In this document: in pieces, positions 1 to 8,725 of the stretch | How positions within the stretch are numbered: the stretch's first letter is position 1 | How the letters are laid out: the number at the start of each line of letters is the position of its first letter | Assembly (NCBI RefSeq): GCF_032878975.1 | Contig: NZ_CP043875.1 | Span: 1,728,370 to 1,792,369 of the forward strand | DNA: 64,000 nt | Direction of reading: 5' to 3' | Source of the DNA: Methanoplanus sp. FWC-SCC4 | GTDB lineage: Archaea; Halobacteriota; Methanomicrobia; Methanomicrobiales; Methanomicrobiaceae | Position numbers and translations under genes: made by a program | The notes under the pieces: generated by a model | Seen by the model: the letters and a program-made list of their open reading frames with translations, nothing else | What the model was told of the DNA's origin: nothing | Databases searched by the model: none

Positions 1-35
1 GCAGTCGCCGTTATTTTAAAAATATTCAGCGGTTT

Positions 36-347
36 TTAGTTACCGGCACCCCCTTTTCCAAAACAGTCCCACTCATCAGGACTTATTTTTAAACCGGTTC
101 TGGAATTAAAAAACCCGAAAACAGCCGTCACCCAGTAGAACCCGAACATTACAACCATGTAGATATTCTCAGTGAATGCACCCTCAAGAATCCATATCAG
201 GTTCCCGAAAATCCAGCACAAAAAACCTGCACTCCGAATCTTAGAACTTTTCGCAGCGACAAAAAGAGCACCGGAGATCCCTAAAAGAACCGCTGCACTC
301 ATCATTGGATCTGGAAGTGTGATGTTGCTTAAAAACTCAATTGTCAT
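36..347 (-). CDS. Small three-helix membrane protein, unknown function
   Basis: A 103-residue protein with about three hydrophobic segments (roughly residues 17-33, 41-58 and 63-80). I do not recognise a named family with confidence. Its middle resembles the 93-residue protein at 37095-37376 in the integrated virus: both have an R-x-AG-[FY]-x2-W-x2-GN-x2-W core followed by x-FT-x-NI and a final helix. Two copies in two accessory blocks suggest a family that travels on mobile elements. It points away from the primase operon, so it belongs to a different transcript. Confidence 0.6.
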   Translation of the reverse strand: MTIEFLSNITLPDPMMSAAVLLGISGALFVAAKSSKIRSAGFLCWIFGNLIWILEGAFTENIYMVVMFGFYWVTAVFGFFNSRTGLKISPDEWDCFGKGGAGN

Positions 348-666
348 GGAAAATATGATTGAACTTCCTGACTTTTAGGAGAAACCCGTGGAGTGTGAAA
401 GTGAACAGAATATTTTATACTCTCACATTCAAACTCCCCCCCTAAACTTTAAATCACCAAAATCAGACAGAATAATTAAGCGCTGGGAAATGCCGGGAAC
501 AATGACGACCGGGATTTAACATTTCTTTTAGTGACGACCAAATCCCCGCGGATTTCCAAAACGCCGTCTGAAAAAGGTTTGCAGAAAACTGTTGACTAAC
601 AGAAAACAAAAAACAGAAAAAACCGCTGCAAACCATTGCAAAAACACCACGACTTTAGGTGAGACC
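348..666. other. Non-coding leader region before the primase operon
   Basis: No convincing gene. It holds a 9-bp inverted repeat, GGTTTGCAG at 576-584 and CTGCAAACC at 626-634. The TTTGCA core occurs three times within 65 bp (578-583, 627-632, 637-642). The same core recurs as TTTGCAC in the 3' part of the primase gene, so this may be a second binding region for the same initiator or an autoregulatory site. TGACGACC occurs twice, near 502 and 533. A ggtgag ribosome-binding site precedes the ATG at 667. Confidence 0.5.
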
Positions 667-924
667 ATGCAGAAACATCCAAGAAAAGTGACAAAGGAAG
701 ACATCGAAGCCTTTGAAAAGCAGTATCCCGCATACGGAAAGATCGGGAAAGCAATGCTCGAAGCAGGCATATGGTGTCTTGTTGAATCGAAAGAAGACAA
801 ACAGAAAGAAAAACACGGCAGCCAGAATCAGAATAAATATCACAGCACCCTGACCCGGACCGCCAACATAAATCTGTCTGGACAAAAGATAAATCATCCC
901 ATCCCTGCGGGGGTGAAAAACTAA
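667..924 (+). CDS. Small hydrophilic protein, first gene of the primase operon
   Basis: An 85-residue charged protein; function not recognised. I chose the ATG at 667 because a ggtgag site lies just upstream; the frame is open from 592, and the added residues look non-coding and lie inside the repeat-bearing leader. Its stop codon abuts the next ATG (TAAATG), so translation is probably coupled. The position at the head of a replicase operon fits a small accessory or regulatory protein, but nothing in the sequence proves it. Confidence 0.6.
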   Translation: MQKHPRKVTKEDIEAFEKQYPAYGKIGKAMLEAGIWCLVESKEDKQKEKHGSQNQNKYHSTLTRTANINLSGQKINHPIPAGVKN

Positions 925-1182
925 ATGACAGCCTCCAAAAAATCCACAGATACTGCCGGAAACAGAACCGGAAAAACAACAGGAAAAGCCACTGGAAATA
1001 ACAAAAAAAGCTCAAAGAGATATCCGCTATACCTGATCGCCCGTGCCATCTCTGAAGAGATTCACACAAAAGGCGACAGCATAGAGGCAATCACTGTAAC
1101 AAGAACGGCAGGGCACACCTACAAAGTGGAAACAGAATTCCGGGAAACACCCGGTGCAGCCGGAGGAAACAGGAATGAATGA
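925..1182 (+). CDS. Small basic protein in the primase operon
   Basis: An 85-residue protein with a Thr/Lys/Gly-rich, probably disordered first third and a short folded-looking second half. It starts directly after the previous stop, behind ggggtg. The next gene starts at 1175, inside its last codons, an operon-type overlap. No family recognised; the basic N-terminus could bind DNA, which is speculation. Confidence 0.6.
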   Translation: MTASKKSTDTAGNRTGKTTGKATGNNKKSSKRYPLYLIARAISEEIHTKGDSIEAITVTRTAGHTYKVETEFRETPGAAGGNRNE

Positions 1183-1534
1183 ACCATCCTGCGGATCAAT
1201 CCGCACCGGAATGCAGGGAAGGCTTGACATCCAAATCGAAGACGAATTCTTCTACATCATCCCCGAAGATGTCAGAAACCTGATCTTCTACGGAAGATCA
1301 GCCCCGGTTTTCAGATCCTGCACCGAAAAAAAGGACGAATGGGCAGAGATATTCGCAACCGAAATCTCCGGCCATGTTGCCATAAACACAGCCGGAAGAG
1401 CAGTTGAATTCATCACAACAAAAGGCTGCTTCATAATCCCGCTCTTCTCACTCCAGAAGGTCGCAAGGGGAGAAGCGGTTTCCGCACCGCTCTTTCAGAT
1501 ACTGCCTGATCTCAGGGGAGGCGTATTCCTTTGA
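1175..1534 (+). CDS. Hypothetical protein upstream of the primase-helicase
   Basis: A 119-residue soluble protein. The ATG at 1175 is preferred over the open frame from 1154 because a ggagg site (about 1162) is correctly spaced. It overlaps the preceding gene by 8 bp. Its stop overlaps the TTG start of the primase gene (TTGA), so the four genes 667-4587 look like one translationally coupled unit. No motif recognised. Confidence 0.65.
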   Translation: MNEPSCGSIRTGMQGRLDIQIEDEFFYIIPEDVRNLIFYGRSAPVFRSCTEKKDEWAEIFATEISGHVAINTAGRAVEFITTKGCFIIPLFSLQKVARGEAVSAPLFQILPDLRGGVFL

Positions 1535-4500
1535 ACCGTAAACAGGGGAATGAAACAGGAGAGAAGGAAAGCATTCCCGCAGCGGAGATAAAAAAGACTC
1601 TCTCCGTTCTTTTTGAAAAAAGGGATGTGGTTGAGATCCGGGCAATCGGGGATTTTTCAACCCACAGCGGATACTTTGACGACCACAGCCTTCTCGCAGA
1701 AAAGGCTCAAAATATCGACAGACTCACCGATGTCTCCGGCGTCTACACAACACTAAACAAGGTAAACCCGGCACTCCTCTCAAGACGTGCAAACAGAATA
1801 CGGATGAAACTCTCAAAAAACGATCCCACAACCGCGGATTCCGACATAATAAGAAGGAGATGGCTGCCGGTTGACCTTGATCCGGTAAGGCCGAGCGGCG
1901 TTTCATCATCCGATGGGGAGCACAATCTTGCACTGGAAAAGGCGGCAAAGATTAAGGAATGGCTCTCAGAAGAGGGATTCCCCGAACCTGTCCTTGCAGA
2001 CTCCGGCAACGGTGCACACCTTCTTTACCGGATTGACCTTGATAACAGCGGGGAATCCACAGAACTTGTGAGGCAGTGCCTTGAGGTCCTCGACACATTC
2101 TTCTCAGATGTATCCGTCCATGTGGACACGGCCAACTTCAACGCTGCACGAATCTGGAAACTCTACGGAACAAAGTCCAAAAAGGGCGATGACACACAAG
2201 ATCGCCCACACAGGACCTCAAAGATTATTCTGGCACCAGAAAAGCGGCAGGTTGTCCCTGTTGAAACCCTTAAAAAACTGGCCTCCCTCATGCCGGACGA
2301 ACCGGAGACTAAAACGCCCCCTGCCTTCCGCAGCGGCGGGGGGACCGGGAACAAAAACGGATTTACCAACGGCACGGGCAAAGGCGGAAATATCAATCTT
2401 GGCGAATGGCTGGCAGGAAACAACATCGGAACAAAGTCTGTCAAACCGTGGAAGGGCGGGACAATGTACACCCTTTCAGAATGCCCCTTCTCCGATGAGC
2501 ACAGAGACGGTGCTTTCGCAATCCAGTTTGAGTCAGGTGCAATCTTTGCCGGGTGTCACCACAACTCATGCGGAAACGGTGTGCAGCGGTGGCCTGAACT
2601 CCGTGCCATGTATGAAGACAGGTCTGCCGGAAGAAAGGAAAAACCGGCAGGAGTGAAAGCCGGAAGAGAGCATAAGCAAAAGAGGCAGGAAATTAAAGGA
2701 ACCTCTCTTTTTTCCGATGAAATCAGGGAGAAGGCGAACGCAATACTCAGGGAAGGAGATCCCCTTCAGTTCATGCTTGAGACCTTCGCAAGGCTCCATG
2801 TGGGCGACCGGACTGTCGCCGAATGCCTGATAATGTCGGTTGCATCGCAGTCAGTTGAGAACACTAAAGGTCTGCATGTATCGGTATCCGGAAACTCCGG
2901 CAAGGGAAAGTCACATGCATGCAACTCAATGTTAAAGCTCATACCTGAGGACTACAAGCTGAGCGGAACAGTGAGTGACAAGGCACTATACTATAACCCC
3001 GACCTTCAGCCAGGAACGGTCTTTCTCTTCGATGATGTCAGCCTCTCCGATGATCTTCAGGAGATCCTGAAGTCTGCAACTGCAAACTTCTGCGACAGAA
3101 TCGAGCACCAGACGCTGACGACCGACAGGCAGCTTAAGATATGCAGCATCCCGGAGAGGTGTGTCTGGTGGCTTGCAAAGGTGGAGTCGGTCGGCGATGA
3201 TCAGGTGATGAACCGCATGCTGACAACGTGGATTGATGATTCGGCAGAGCAGGACGAGCGGGTCCTTCTGCATATAAGAAAGACGGAAGCCTCGGAGAAT
3301 ATTGTGAGCACTGAGCCGGAGGAGGCAGAGATCTGCCGCTGCATGTGGGCAATTCTAAAGGAGGAGACAGTTTATGTTTCAATCCCGTTTGCGGAGAAGG
3401 TACAGTTCTCAAGCTCTGCTAACAGGCGCAATCCGGCAATTCTTTTTGACCTGATTAAGTGCCATGCCCTTTTGTTCAGAATGCAGCGGGAGAGGTTTGG
3501 TTCAGGCGGGAGAACGGCCGATGCCGGACAGGAAGAGAGTCTTCCTGCCATCCGTGCGGAACGTGATGATTTCCGGGCAGCAGCAAGGATTTATTCGGAG
3601 ATTAACGGTGAGAGCGGCGGGCAGGAGACGAAACTTACGAAGAATGAGGCCGCTGCTTTAAAGACCATATGCAAAATGGGCTGGGGTGTTGTTACCATCA
3701 GTATGCTCCAGGATGCAATGGGGCTTTCATATCATCAGACAAGGAGGATCTTTCAGGGCTATACAAACGGAGGAAATTTGTATTCAGGTCTTCTTGAGAA
3801 GTGTCCGGCGATAAGCTTCATTGACGCTACTGTTTCACATGAGGTGGATGGCTGCATGGTCCGCCGGAGAGAGAACCAATTCTCGTTTAACTATGAGGTA
3901 TACCACAGGTGGAACTCAGGAAGTGTGGTATGGATTTCTGAAGGAGGAGAGCGTTGTGATGATGACAAAAACGGCGGAGATGATGAAGGTAATGATTCAG
4001 AAGGCGAAGGTGAAGGCAAAGATGTTGGAGGGGATTCCTCCCCAACAGAACCTTCTGACGTTTGCACATTTGCACCATGTTTGCACCCGTTTTGCACTTC
4101 CAAAGTGCAAATTAAAAGACCGGCAATCTGCGAAGCTTCAGGCAATCCATTAGTAAATGATGAAAAGCTTCTCTCTAATAATAGTAGTTTGCACCGATTT
4201 TCAGGAACGGAGAAGGGGTCTGTTGCACTAACCTCTCCGGGTGCTTCTGTGTGTGTTTCCAAAATCAGTGCAAACAAGAGTGATAAAAAGCCGTGTAAAG
4301 TCGCAACCGTGGAAAGGAGCTGCATGAGCACGCCGTTGGTTTGCACTACTCCGGTGCAAGTCAGTGTAAACCAGTGCAAAAGTGCAAACGAGAGTGGTTT
4401 CACTCATCCGCTGCCGGGAGTTATGAGTGCAGCGGATTTTGAGAGGGTGAGTGTTGATCTCGGCCGGTGTGGTCTTTGTGATGAAGGTAAGGCTTTGTTC

Positions 4501-4587
4501 AGGTCTGGTGAGTTGAAGCTTGTGATTTGTGAGAGGTGTTACGGGAGACTTTTGAGGGAGGAGAACGGGAGGAGTGGGATTTTATGA
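1531..4587 (+). CDS. Plasmid/virus-type primase-helicase (replicase)
   Basis: A 1018-residue replication protein starting at TTG. Residues about 90-250 resemble an archaeo-eukaryotic primase (PrimPol) domain: an acidic 'LPVDLDPVRP' strand, 'SGNGAHLLYRIDL', and a late 'ARIWKLYGTKSKKG' motif. Residues about 305-355 form a Cys/His module ('CPFSDEH...GCHHNSCG'). Residues about 440-590 are a P-loop ATPase with 'SGNSGKGKSH' and an 'FLFDDV' Walker B. A winged-helix-like part follows. From about residue 830 there is a low-complexity linker whose DNA carries the TTTGCAC repeats, and the protein ends in a CxxC...CxxC finger ('CGLC', 'CERC'). It should unwind and prime the element's own DNA. Domain calls are by eye; a replicase role is likely. 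Confidence 0.85.
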   Translation: MNRKQGNETGEKESIPAAEIKKTLSVLFEKRDVVEIRAIGDFSTHSGYFDDHSLLAEKAQNIDRLTDVSGVYTTLNKVNPALLSRRANRIRMKLSKNDPTTADSDIIRRRWLPVDLDPVRPSGVSSSDGEHNLALEKAAKIKEWLSEEGFPEPVLADSGNGAHLLYRIDLDNSGESTELVRQCLEVLDTFFSDVSVHVDTANFNAARIWKLYGTKSKKGDDTQDRPHRTSKIILAPEKRQVVPVETLKKLASLMPDEPETKTPPAFRSGGGTGNKNGFTNGTGKGGNINLGEWLAGNNIGTKSVKPWKGGTMYTLSECPFSDEHRDGAFAIQFESGAIFAGCHHNSCGNGVQRWPELRAMYEDRSAGRKEKPAGVKAGREHKQKRQEIKGTSLFSDEIREKANAILREGDPLQFMLETFARLHVGDRTVAECLIMSVASQSVENTKGLHVSVSGNSGKGKSHACNSMLKLIPEDYKLSGTVSDKALYYNPDLQPGTVFLFDDVSLSDDLQEILKSATANFCDRIEHQTLTTDRQLKICSIPERCVWWLAKVESVGDDQVMNRMLTTWIDDSAEQDERVLLHIRKTEASENIVSTEPEEAEICRCMWAILKEETVYVSIPFAEKVQFSSSANRRNPAILFDLIKCHALLFRMQRERFGSGGRTADAGQEESLPAIRAERDDFRAAARIYSEINGESGGQETKLTKNEAAALKTICKMGWGVVTISMLQDAMGLSYHQTRRIFQGYTNGGNLYSGLLEKCPAISFIDATVSHEVDGCMVRRRENQFSFNYEVYHRWNSGSVVWISEGGERCDDDKNGGDDEGNDSEGEGEGKDVGGDSSPTEPSDVCTFAPCLHPFCTSKVQIKRPAICEASGNPLVNDEKLLSNNSSLHRFSGTEKGSVALTSPGASVCVSKISANKSDKKPCKVATVERSCMSTPLVCTTPVQVSVNQCKSANESGFTHPLPGVMSAADFERVSVDLGRCGLCDEGKALFRSGELKLVICERCYGRLLREENGRSGIL
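4061..4388. repeat. Iteron array TTTGCAC/GTGCAAA inside the replicase gene
   Basis: Exact TTTGCAC occurs at 4061, 4069, 4080, 4091, 4188 and 4340. Its complement GTGCAAA occurs at 4105, 4268, 4374 and 4382. Near matches lie at 4223 (TTGCAC) and 4354 (GTGCAA). The copies at 4091 and 4105 face each other as an inverted pair, and 4061/4069/4080/4091 are spaced 8-11 bp. A given 7-mer on either strand is expected about 0.04 times in this length. The encoded stretch is a Cys/Ser/Thr-rich linker without obvious fold, as expected if the DNA rather than the protein is selected. Best read as binding sites for an origin-recognition protein. Confidence 0.8.
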
Positions 4588-5996
4588 ATGGTTTGGAAAC
4601 TGGAAAAACTGTCTTAATTAAAAAGCCTTATTGCCAGTCCGGGCAGAATATTTACCAGCAAAAAGTAATGACAAAACCATATATTGCACTTGATATGTTC
4701 TCCGGTGCCGGCGGCCTTACCGAGGGTTTTATCCGGCAGGGATTTGAATTTGCAGGCCACATAGAGATGAATGAAGATGCTTGCAAAACCCTTGAAACAC
4801 GCCTGATATATCATGAACTGATGAGATCAGGAAATAAGAAAATATACGGAGATTATTATAGGGGGATAATCAGCAGGGATGAATTCATCAAGTGTGCAAA
4901 AGACTGCGGTGCAGGGGAAGACCTGATTATTAATGAAGCAATCAGTGATGAAACTGAATTGGAAATCAAAAAGAAGATAAAAAAATATCTCAGGGATAAC
5001 TTTAACGGAAAAAAAACCGTTGATGTAATTATCGGAGGTCCGCCCTGTCAGGCTTACTCCATGGCCAGACGCGGTAAGGAAAATAAGGCAGAAAAAGACG
5101 ATCCAAGGAACTTTCTGTATGAACATTACATCAGTTTCCTGAAAAAATTCAAGCCAGATTTCTTTGTTTTTGAAAATGTGCCGGGGATTCGCACAGCCAA
5201 AAACGGGACAATTTTAAAAGATATCTTTAACAAATGTGATGAGGCCGGCTATAATATTGATGCAGATACTCTAACTGCATCTAATTTTGGCGTCCTTCAG
5301 AATCGCAAAAGGATAATTATAATCGGGTGGAAAAAAAACTGTAAAACCTGCTTTTATCCAAAATTTGAAGAAAAAAAACCTACAGGGCATGTATGGAACA
5401 TCCTCAGCAATCTGCCGAAACTTCAGGCAGATAAATCAAATAAAGAATTAAGGGGAACTGATGAATTCCAGCCATACCCTGAAGGAGTCTCTCTAAAATA
5501 TCTTAAAAAAAATAAGCTTAAGGGAAATTTTGGCGGTATAAGACATCACGAAGCAAGAATGCACAATGATCGTGACAGGGAGATATATCGTGAAGCCATT
5601 AATCAATGGAATAACGGAAAGGTACGCCTGAATTATAACAATCTTCCTGAAAAACTGAAAACCCATAGATTCCGCAGCGGATTTGTTGACAGGTTCAAGG
5701 TAGTTGACGGGAGAGGATATTCACATTCTGTCATTGCCCATATAGCAAAGGACGGCCATTATTTTATTCATCCGGACATCGAACAGGCAAGATCTCTCAC
5801 AGTAAGAGAAGTTGCAAGACTTCAGTCTTTTCCGGATGATTATTATTTTGAAGGAAACCGCGGGGCAAAATACACACAGATTGGAAATGCAGTACCTCCG
5901 CTGATGGCTGATGGAATTGCAAAAGAAATTAAAAAAATGATTGATGCCGAAAGGGAGAGGAATCACCCTGAAGAAAGAACAAAGGCTGAAATCTGA
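4584..5996 (+). CDS. DNA (cytosine-5) methyltransferase
   Basis: A 470-residue C5 methyltransferase. Visible motifs in order: I (DMFSGAGGLTEGF, S-adenosylmethionine binding), IV (GGPPCQAYS with the catalytic Cys), VI (FENVPG), VIII (QNRKRIIIIG), IX (SLTVREVARLQSFP) and X (GNAVPPLMA). A target-recognition region lies between VIII and IX. The ATG at 4584 overlaps the replicase stop as ATGA and follows purine-rich gggagg-like sequence; an internal ATG at 4668 directly before motif I is an alternative. It lies next to a Vsr endonuclease and a GHKL ATPase. Inferred role: the modification enzyme that marks self DNA for the defence system downstream (the DrmMII role in class 2 DISARM). Confidence 0.92.
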   Translation: MNGLETGKTVLIKKPYCQSGQNIYQQKVMTKPYIALDMFSGAGGLTEGFIRQGFEFAGHIEMNEDACKTLETRLIYHELMRSGNKKIYGDYYRGIISRDEFIKCAKDCGAGEDLIINEAISDETELEIKKKIKKYLRDNFNGKKTVDVIIGGPPCQAYSMARRGKENKAEKDDPRNFLYEHYISFLKKFKPDFFVFENVPGIRTAKNGTILKDIFNKCDEAGYNIDADTLTASNFGVLQNRKRIIIIGWKKNCKTCFYPKFEEKKPTGHVWNILSNLPKLQADKSNKELRGTDEFQPYPEGVSLKYLKKNKLKGNFGGIRHHEARMHNDRDREIYREAINQWNNGKVRLNYNNLPEKLKTHRFRSGFVDRFKVVDGRGYSHSVIAHIAKDGHYFIHPDIEQARSLTVREVARLQSFPDDYYFEGNRGAKYTQIGNAVPPLMADGIAKEIKKMIDAERERNHPEERTKAEI

Positions 5997-6007
5997 GTTC
6001 TGTTTTT

Positions 6008-6421
6008 TCAGAAAGATGATTTAATACTGTTATTTATTTTTTTAATTATTAAATCAGGATTTTTCCTGACCTCATGCTCCCAGAATCTTAAAACAGTCCA
6101 GCCCGAATCCTCAAGCTCTTTTGTGATTTTCTTATCCCTCTCAACATTTCCATTTATCTTATTCATCCAGAATTCCGTATTTGTCTTAGGTTCGCGGAAA
6201 CACTCAGGGCATTTGTGCCAATAACAACCGTCAATGAAAACCGCAATTTTGTATTTTGTAAAGGCGATGTCAGGCTTTCCGGGAAGGTCATAATGAATCC
6301 TGTATCCACGGATGCCGTTCTCCCAAAGCATTTTCCGGATTTTAATCTCCGGTTTTGTGTCTTTGCTCTTTATTGAGGACATATTTCTTTTTCGCTGCTC
6401 CGGAGTCAGGACGTCGGTCAT
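6008..6421 (-). CDS. vsr: Very short patch repair (Vsr) endonuclease
   Basis: A 137-residue protein of normal Vsr length. It begins 'MTDVLTPEQRKRNMSSI', has 'GKPDIAF' with the metal-binding Asp and 'DGCYWHKCP' with the conserved His/Cys cluster, and ends with the typical 'GWTVLRFWEHEV' motif. Vsr enzymes nick T:G mismatches produced by deamination of 5-methylcytosine and are commonly paired with C5 methyltransferases. The methyltransferase lies 11 bp away on the other strand, converging with it. In defence islands Vsr-fold nucleases can also act as the restriction component; sequence alone cannot separate repair from restriction. Confidence 0.92.
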   Translation of the reverse strand: MTDVLTPEQRKRNMSSIKSKDTKPEIKIRKMLWENGIRGYRIHYDLPGKPDIAFTKYKIAVFIDGCYWHKCPECFREPKTNTEFWMNKINGNVERDKKITKELEDSGWTVLRFWEHEVRKNPDLIIKKINNSIKSSF

Positions 6422-6540
6422 TTCAGATTTTTAATTTGGGATGGATTATTATAAATATTGGTTGTAAATTGCAAAAAAGCAAATAGGAATATTTTTCTAA
6501 AAACATACCAATTTTTGATTAAGCTTTTTTGGGGAAAATA

Positions 6541-8052
6541 ATGGGTAAAAAATTGAAAACAGAAGAGATACTACCATCTGCAAGAAGAACAATGAGTGCA
6601 TTCAGGAATTTCGGGTACACATTCAGCAGCGCTGTTGCGGAAATTGTTGACAATTCAATAGAAGCAGGTGCAAACGAAGTAAATATCAATATTAATTTTG
6701 ACGGATCAGATTCATGGATAACCATTGCCGACAATGGTCAGGGGATGGGATTAAAGGAAATTACCGAAGCAATGAGGTATGGAACCGAACGCAAATATGA
6801 TTCACAATCTCTCGGTAAATTCGGAATGGGACTGAAAACAGCTTCCCTGAGTCAGTGCAGATGTCTTACTGTTTCAAGCAGAAAGAGTCTGAATACACCA
6901 TATATTACCGGCTTATGCTGGGATTATGATCATATCCAGAAAACAAACAAATGGCAGGCAATCAAATTAAAAAACACCGAACTAAACAGGAAAGTAAGAA
7001 AACCGTTAATGAAAAACACAGGGACAGTCGTGATGTGGGAAAGGCTGGACCGTATAGCAGAACTCGAAAATCCTGACGGAAAAAGAGGAGAAAAACGCCT
7101 TCTAAAAATGGTTGAAGATCTTGAATTACATCTGGGAATGGTTTTTCATAAATATTTATCAGGGGAAATCAAAAGAAAAAATTTAAAGATTTGTATTAAC
7201 GGAGAAAAAGTCAGACCATGGGATCCTTTCGTCAGAACTGAAGAAAAGCTGGATATTCTCAATCCGATAAAAATACCTGTTAAAACAGATAAATCAGAGG
7301 CCCATGTTATTCTTGAACCGTTCATCCTCCCAAAAAAATCAGATTTTTCATCAGATGCAGCATTTGAATCCGCATCAGGCCCGCATAAATGGAATATGCA
7401 GCAGGGTTTCTACATATACAGATCAGGCCGTATGATTCAGAGCGGGGGATGGAACAGGATTCGTGCTTCAGATGAACATACAAAATATGCAAGGGTTATG
7501 ATCGATTTCCCTCCGGAACTTGACGAAATGTTCAGCATTGATGTTGCAAAAATGCGGGCAAAAATCCCCCTGCAAATCCGAGATTTAGTAAAAAAAGAGA
7601 CCGAAAAAGTTGTGGGAAAAGCGAAAAGAGCCTATGGCGCTGATATGAATACAAAACTGAAACGAAAAATATCAGAAGTGATAAACTCAGATGAAATAAA
7701 AAAAGAAATCTGTAAAACCAACAACATCCCAAAAATTGAAAATAATTTTCCTAAAAACACCTCTGAAACAGGCGGGGAAGTCATAACATCATCAACCCAT
7801 GCAGATCCACTTCCTGTTGCAATTAATTCTACAATAAATCAACTGGATGTAACAATTCCCGTTCAGTTTCAGGAAATATATGAGACAGAAATACCTGATG
7901 ATGAATATTTCAGACTATTAAGGGCAGTATATGATGTTTTAATGGAGTATTCTGATTCTGCAGAAAAAAAGGTTTTAAAAGAGGTTTTCACAAGAATACC
8001 CCAATTTGAAGAAAATGTCATTGCAAAGAATTCTTATATAGAAACAATATAA
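6541..8052 (+). CDS. MORC-like GHKL ATPase
   Basis: A 503-residue protein whose first 200 residues carry the ATP-binding motifs of the gyrase/Hsp90/histidine-kinase/MutL superfamily: 'AEIVDNSIEAGA' (about residue 33), 'IADNGQGMG' (about 62) and 'GKFGMGLKTASLS' (about 90). There is no kinase phospho-acceptor domain. The rest matches the general layout of prokaryotic MORC-type ATPases found in restriction and defence neighbourhoods. The ATG at 6541 follows gggg at 6531; a TTG at 6529 is in frame but less likely. It lies beside a C5 methyltransferase, Vsr and DrmA/DrmB genes. Likely role: an ATP-driven DNA clamp or switch in the defence complex (inference). Confidence 0.85.
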   Translation: MGKKLKTEEILPSARRTMSAFRNFGYTFSSAVAEIVDNSIEAGANEVNININFDGSDSWITIADNGQGMGLKEITEAMRYGTERKYDSQSLGKFGMGLKTASLSQCRCLTVSSRKSLNTPYITGLCWDYDHIQKTNKWQAIKLKNTELNRKVRKPLMKNTGTVVMWERLDRIAELENPDGKRGEKRLLKMVEDLELHLGMVFHKYLSGEIKRKNLKICINGEKVRPWDPFVRTEEKLDILNPIKIPVKTDKSEAHVILEPFILPKKSDFSSDAAFESASGPHKWNMQQGFYIYRSGRMIQSGGWNRIRASDEHTKYARVMIDFPPELDEMFSIDVAKMRAKIPLQIRDLVKKETEKVVGKAKRAYGADMNTKLKRKISEVINSDEIKKEICKTNNIPKIENNFPKNTSETGGEVITSSTHADPLPVAINSTINQLDVTIPVQFQEIYETEIPDDEYFRLLRAVYDVLMEYSDSAEKKVLKEVFTRIPQFEENVIAKNSYIETI

Positions 8053-8148
8053 TACCCAATATGGAAATTGATTTATATTATTAATAATGTAACCAAGCTT
8101 GCAAAAAGTAATAGAATATATCTGACAATAATATATATTAACTTTATA

Positions 8149-8574
8149 ATGGGAATTCAGGAAGAAGATTTGGATGAAATAAGAAGAAAAATACTAAGTA
8201 AACCATTTAGCAAACGCTCAGATGAAGAAACTACATTAATTAGAGAGATTGAAAGAAAAAGGAAAATTGAAGAAGATAAAACCAAACTTGAAAAATATAA
8301 AATTAATAAGGCTAATAAATACGGAAAAGAAAAACAAAAAGTTCAGAATACTAAAAATATGATGAAAAGGACAAAATTTAGAGAATTTGATTTAATAAAA
8401 GATACATTTGAAAAAAGGTTAGGGTATAAATTAAAAATTGGTGAAATTAATACATTAAGAAAAGTCATAGGTGACAAATATATATATGACATTAGCATTG
8501 AAGAAATTTCAACTCTTTGTACTCATATTCAAAACCTTAAAACTAGATATGGTAGCGGTAAAACTATAACATAA
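8149..8574 (+). CDS. Lysine/glutamate-rich coiled-coil protein
   Basis: A 141-residue highly charged protein, mostly helical, in a strikingly AT-rich stretch. The ATG at 8149 begins the charged sequence; the open frame from 8068 adds hydrophobic residues from AT-rich DNA and is unlikely. It follows the GHKL ATPase gene by about 95 bp on the same strand. No family recognised. The base composition differs from its neighbours and suggests separate acquisition. Confidence 0.5.
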   Translation: MGIQEEDLDEIRRKILSKPFSKRSDEETTLIREIERKRKIEEDKTKLEKYKINKANKYGKEKQKVQNTKNMMKRTKFREFDLIKDTFEKRLGYKLKIGEINTLRKVIGDKYIYDISIEEISTLCTHIQNLKTRYGSGKTIT

Positions 8575-8583
8575 TTATTTACC

Positions 8584-8700
8584 ATGAAAAACAATGGAAC
8601 GATTAAAAGAGAAATATTTACAGATCCTGAAAATTTTAAAGATAAAGATCTTGAAGAAAAATTTAATAAAAAACAAAAATATTGGGGATCAAATTATTAA
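8584..8700 (+). CDS. Possible 38-residue peptide
   Basis: A short frame from ATG 8584 to TAA 8700 encodes a charged peptide ('TDPENFKDKDLEEKFNKKQ' near its centre) that reads more like protein than the overlapping longer frame from 8594. It starts 10 bp after the previous stop. No clear ribosome-binding site. It could be a real small protein or a gene remnant in this AT-rich patch. Confidence 0.3.
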   Translation: MKNNGTIKREIFTDPENFKDKDLEEKFNKKQKYWGSNY

Positions 8701-8725
8701 AAATACGCTATTTTCCTCTCAAATT

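Noticed and set aside
596-1090. 164-residue reverse-strand ORF opposite the first primase-operon genes
   Set aside because: Cys/Phe/Arg-rich composition is typical of antisense shadow; the forward genes have coupled starts and ribosome-binding sites.
4894-4900. A GTGCAAA in the methyltransferase gene as part of the iteron array
   Set aside because: It is isolated, 500 bp from the cluster; one copy is not unusual by chance.
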